Assembly (NCBI GenBank): GCA_027310845.1
Contig: DAIDAB010000109.1
Coordinates: forward strand, 1 to 6,768
Source of the DNA: a bacterium
GTDB taxonomy: Archaea > Thermoproteota > Nitrososphaeria > Nitrososphaerales > CADDZS01
Direction of reading: 5' to 3'
DNA length: 6,768 nt
The notes beneath the pieces are model-generated. The model made no database searches, was not told the origin of the DNA, and was given only the letters and a program-made list of their open reading frames with translations. The translations under genes were made by a program, and so were the position numbers. How positions within the stretch are numbered: position 1 is the first letter of the stretch; each line of letters opens with the position of its first letter. Positions 6,292 to 6,768 of the stretch are shown in pieces.

Positions 6292-6768
6292 TCAACTAAA
6301 CGAAGGGACAATATCGGTGCAAAACTTCTTCATAGAATCAAGGTATTTGGTGACCGGCAAGAAAGCAATCGCAACATGCTCGCATCCAACGGCTCGATAC
6401 TCCTCCAGCACCTTCCCAATTTCGTCGCCTGTTCCAAGCGGAGGAAGTGGTGCAAGTGAAAGATGTTCGACTACATATCCCATAAGGCTCATCACAATCT
6501 TCTTGCCGGGTTTGGCCATTGATTTGATGATCTTCGAATTCTTCTCGTAAAATTCTGGAGTTGCCCCCAGCGACCTAGCTGGCATCCATCCATCACCGAG
6601 CCCTGCAGTTACCGAAAACATTCTCTTGTGCATCGCACCAAACCACACAGGAGGATGGGGTTTTTGAAGAGGCTTCGGTTCAAGAACTGCCTCTTTGATG
6701 TTAAAGAATTTGCCCGTGAAATCTGTAATGTCCTCCGTCCAGAGTTTCTTCATTAAAGCTAATGCTTC
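6292..6768 (-). CDS. LLM-class flavin/F420-dependent oxidoreductase (N-terminal part missing)
   Basis: This is the C-terminal 158 residues of a luciferase-like TIM-barrel oxidoreductase using FMN or coenzyme F420. The frame stays open to the last base of the window: five codons (EALAL) precede the ATG at 6753, and they belong to the conserved EALALMKKLWTED helix, so that ATG is internal and the gene starts beyond the right edge. About half of a typical 300-350-residue protein is seen. Hallmarks, numbered from the window edge: FTGKFFNIKEAVLEPKPLQ (17-35), KPHPPVWFGA (36-45), the LGDGWMP turn (58-64), and the C-terminal GTGDEIGKVLEEYRAVGCEHVAIAF (112-136) typical of the family. The cofactor-binding N-terminus is absent, so FMN and F420 cannot be told apart; in archaea F420 is common for this family. 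It is convergent with the dehydrogenase gene across a 52-base gap. Confidence 0.88.
   Translation of the reverse strand, partial: EALALMKKLWTEDITDFTGKFFNIKEAVLEPKPLQKPHPPVWFGAMHKRMFSVTAGLGDGWMPARSLGATPEFYEKNSKIIKSMAKPGKKIVMSLMGYVVEHLSLAPLPPLGTGDEIGKVLEEYRAVGCEHVAIAFLPVTKYLDSMKKFCTDIVPSFS

Overview
The window looks like a stretch of archaeal chromosome carrying uptake and catabolic genes. The pointers to Archaea are indirect. AT-rich TATA-like boxes sit about 26 bases ahead of plausible starts, one of them fitting a leaderless transcript. Starts are often GTG or TTG, arginine is frequently AGA/AGG and isoleucine ATA, and a flavin/F420-type LLM oxidoreductase is present. A mesophilic Thermoproteota/Nitrososphaeria-like archaeon is my best guess. 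A bacterium with similar codon use is not excluded, and nothing here (no rRNA, tRNA or informational gene) fixes the taxonomy.

Layout, left to right: (1) 1-1219, plus strand: the 3' part of a LivG-type ATPase gene, then a complete LivF-type ATPase gene overlapping it by 11 bases. Together they are the two ATPases of a branched-chain amino acid (HAAT) type ABC importer whose permeases and binding protein should lie to the left of the window. (2) 1251-2468, minus strand: a 12-helix MFS permease, convergent with livF across a 31-base gap. (3) 2469-2661: an intergenic stretch unusually rich in small inverted repeats sharing the core TTTCAAA/TTTGAAA, a candidate operator region for the MFS gene. 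(4) 2662-3531, minus strand: an EamA/DMT-type 10-helix permease. (5) 3532-3816: a divergent promoter region. (6) About 3817-5061, plus strand: an M24 (aminopeptidase P/creatinase fold) metallohydrolase with all five metal ligands but a Tyr at the usual second-His position. (7) 5232-6239, plus strand: an NAD-dependent D-isomer-specific 2-hydroxyacid dehydrogenase with its own TATA-like box and Shine-Dalgarno. (8) 6292-6768, minus strand: the C-terminal part of an LLM-class oxidoreductase that runs off the right edge.

Read together, the region couples import (an amino-acid-type ABC importer, MFS and DMT permeases) with enzymes that could process amino-acid-like or peptide-like compounds: a C-N hydrolase, a 2-hydroxy/2-oxo acid oxidoreductase and a flavin/F420 oxidoreductase. 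That shared role is inferred from adjacency. The genes are on both strands, with separate promoters, so this is a neighbourhood and not one operon. I see no mobile element, CRISPR array, RNA gene or obvious novel defence or biosynthetic system. The best leads are the operator-like repeats before the MFS gene and the altered active site of the M24 protein.
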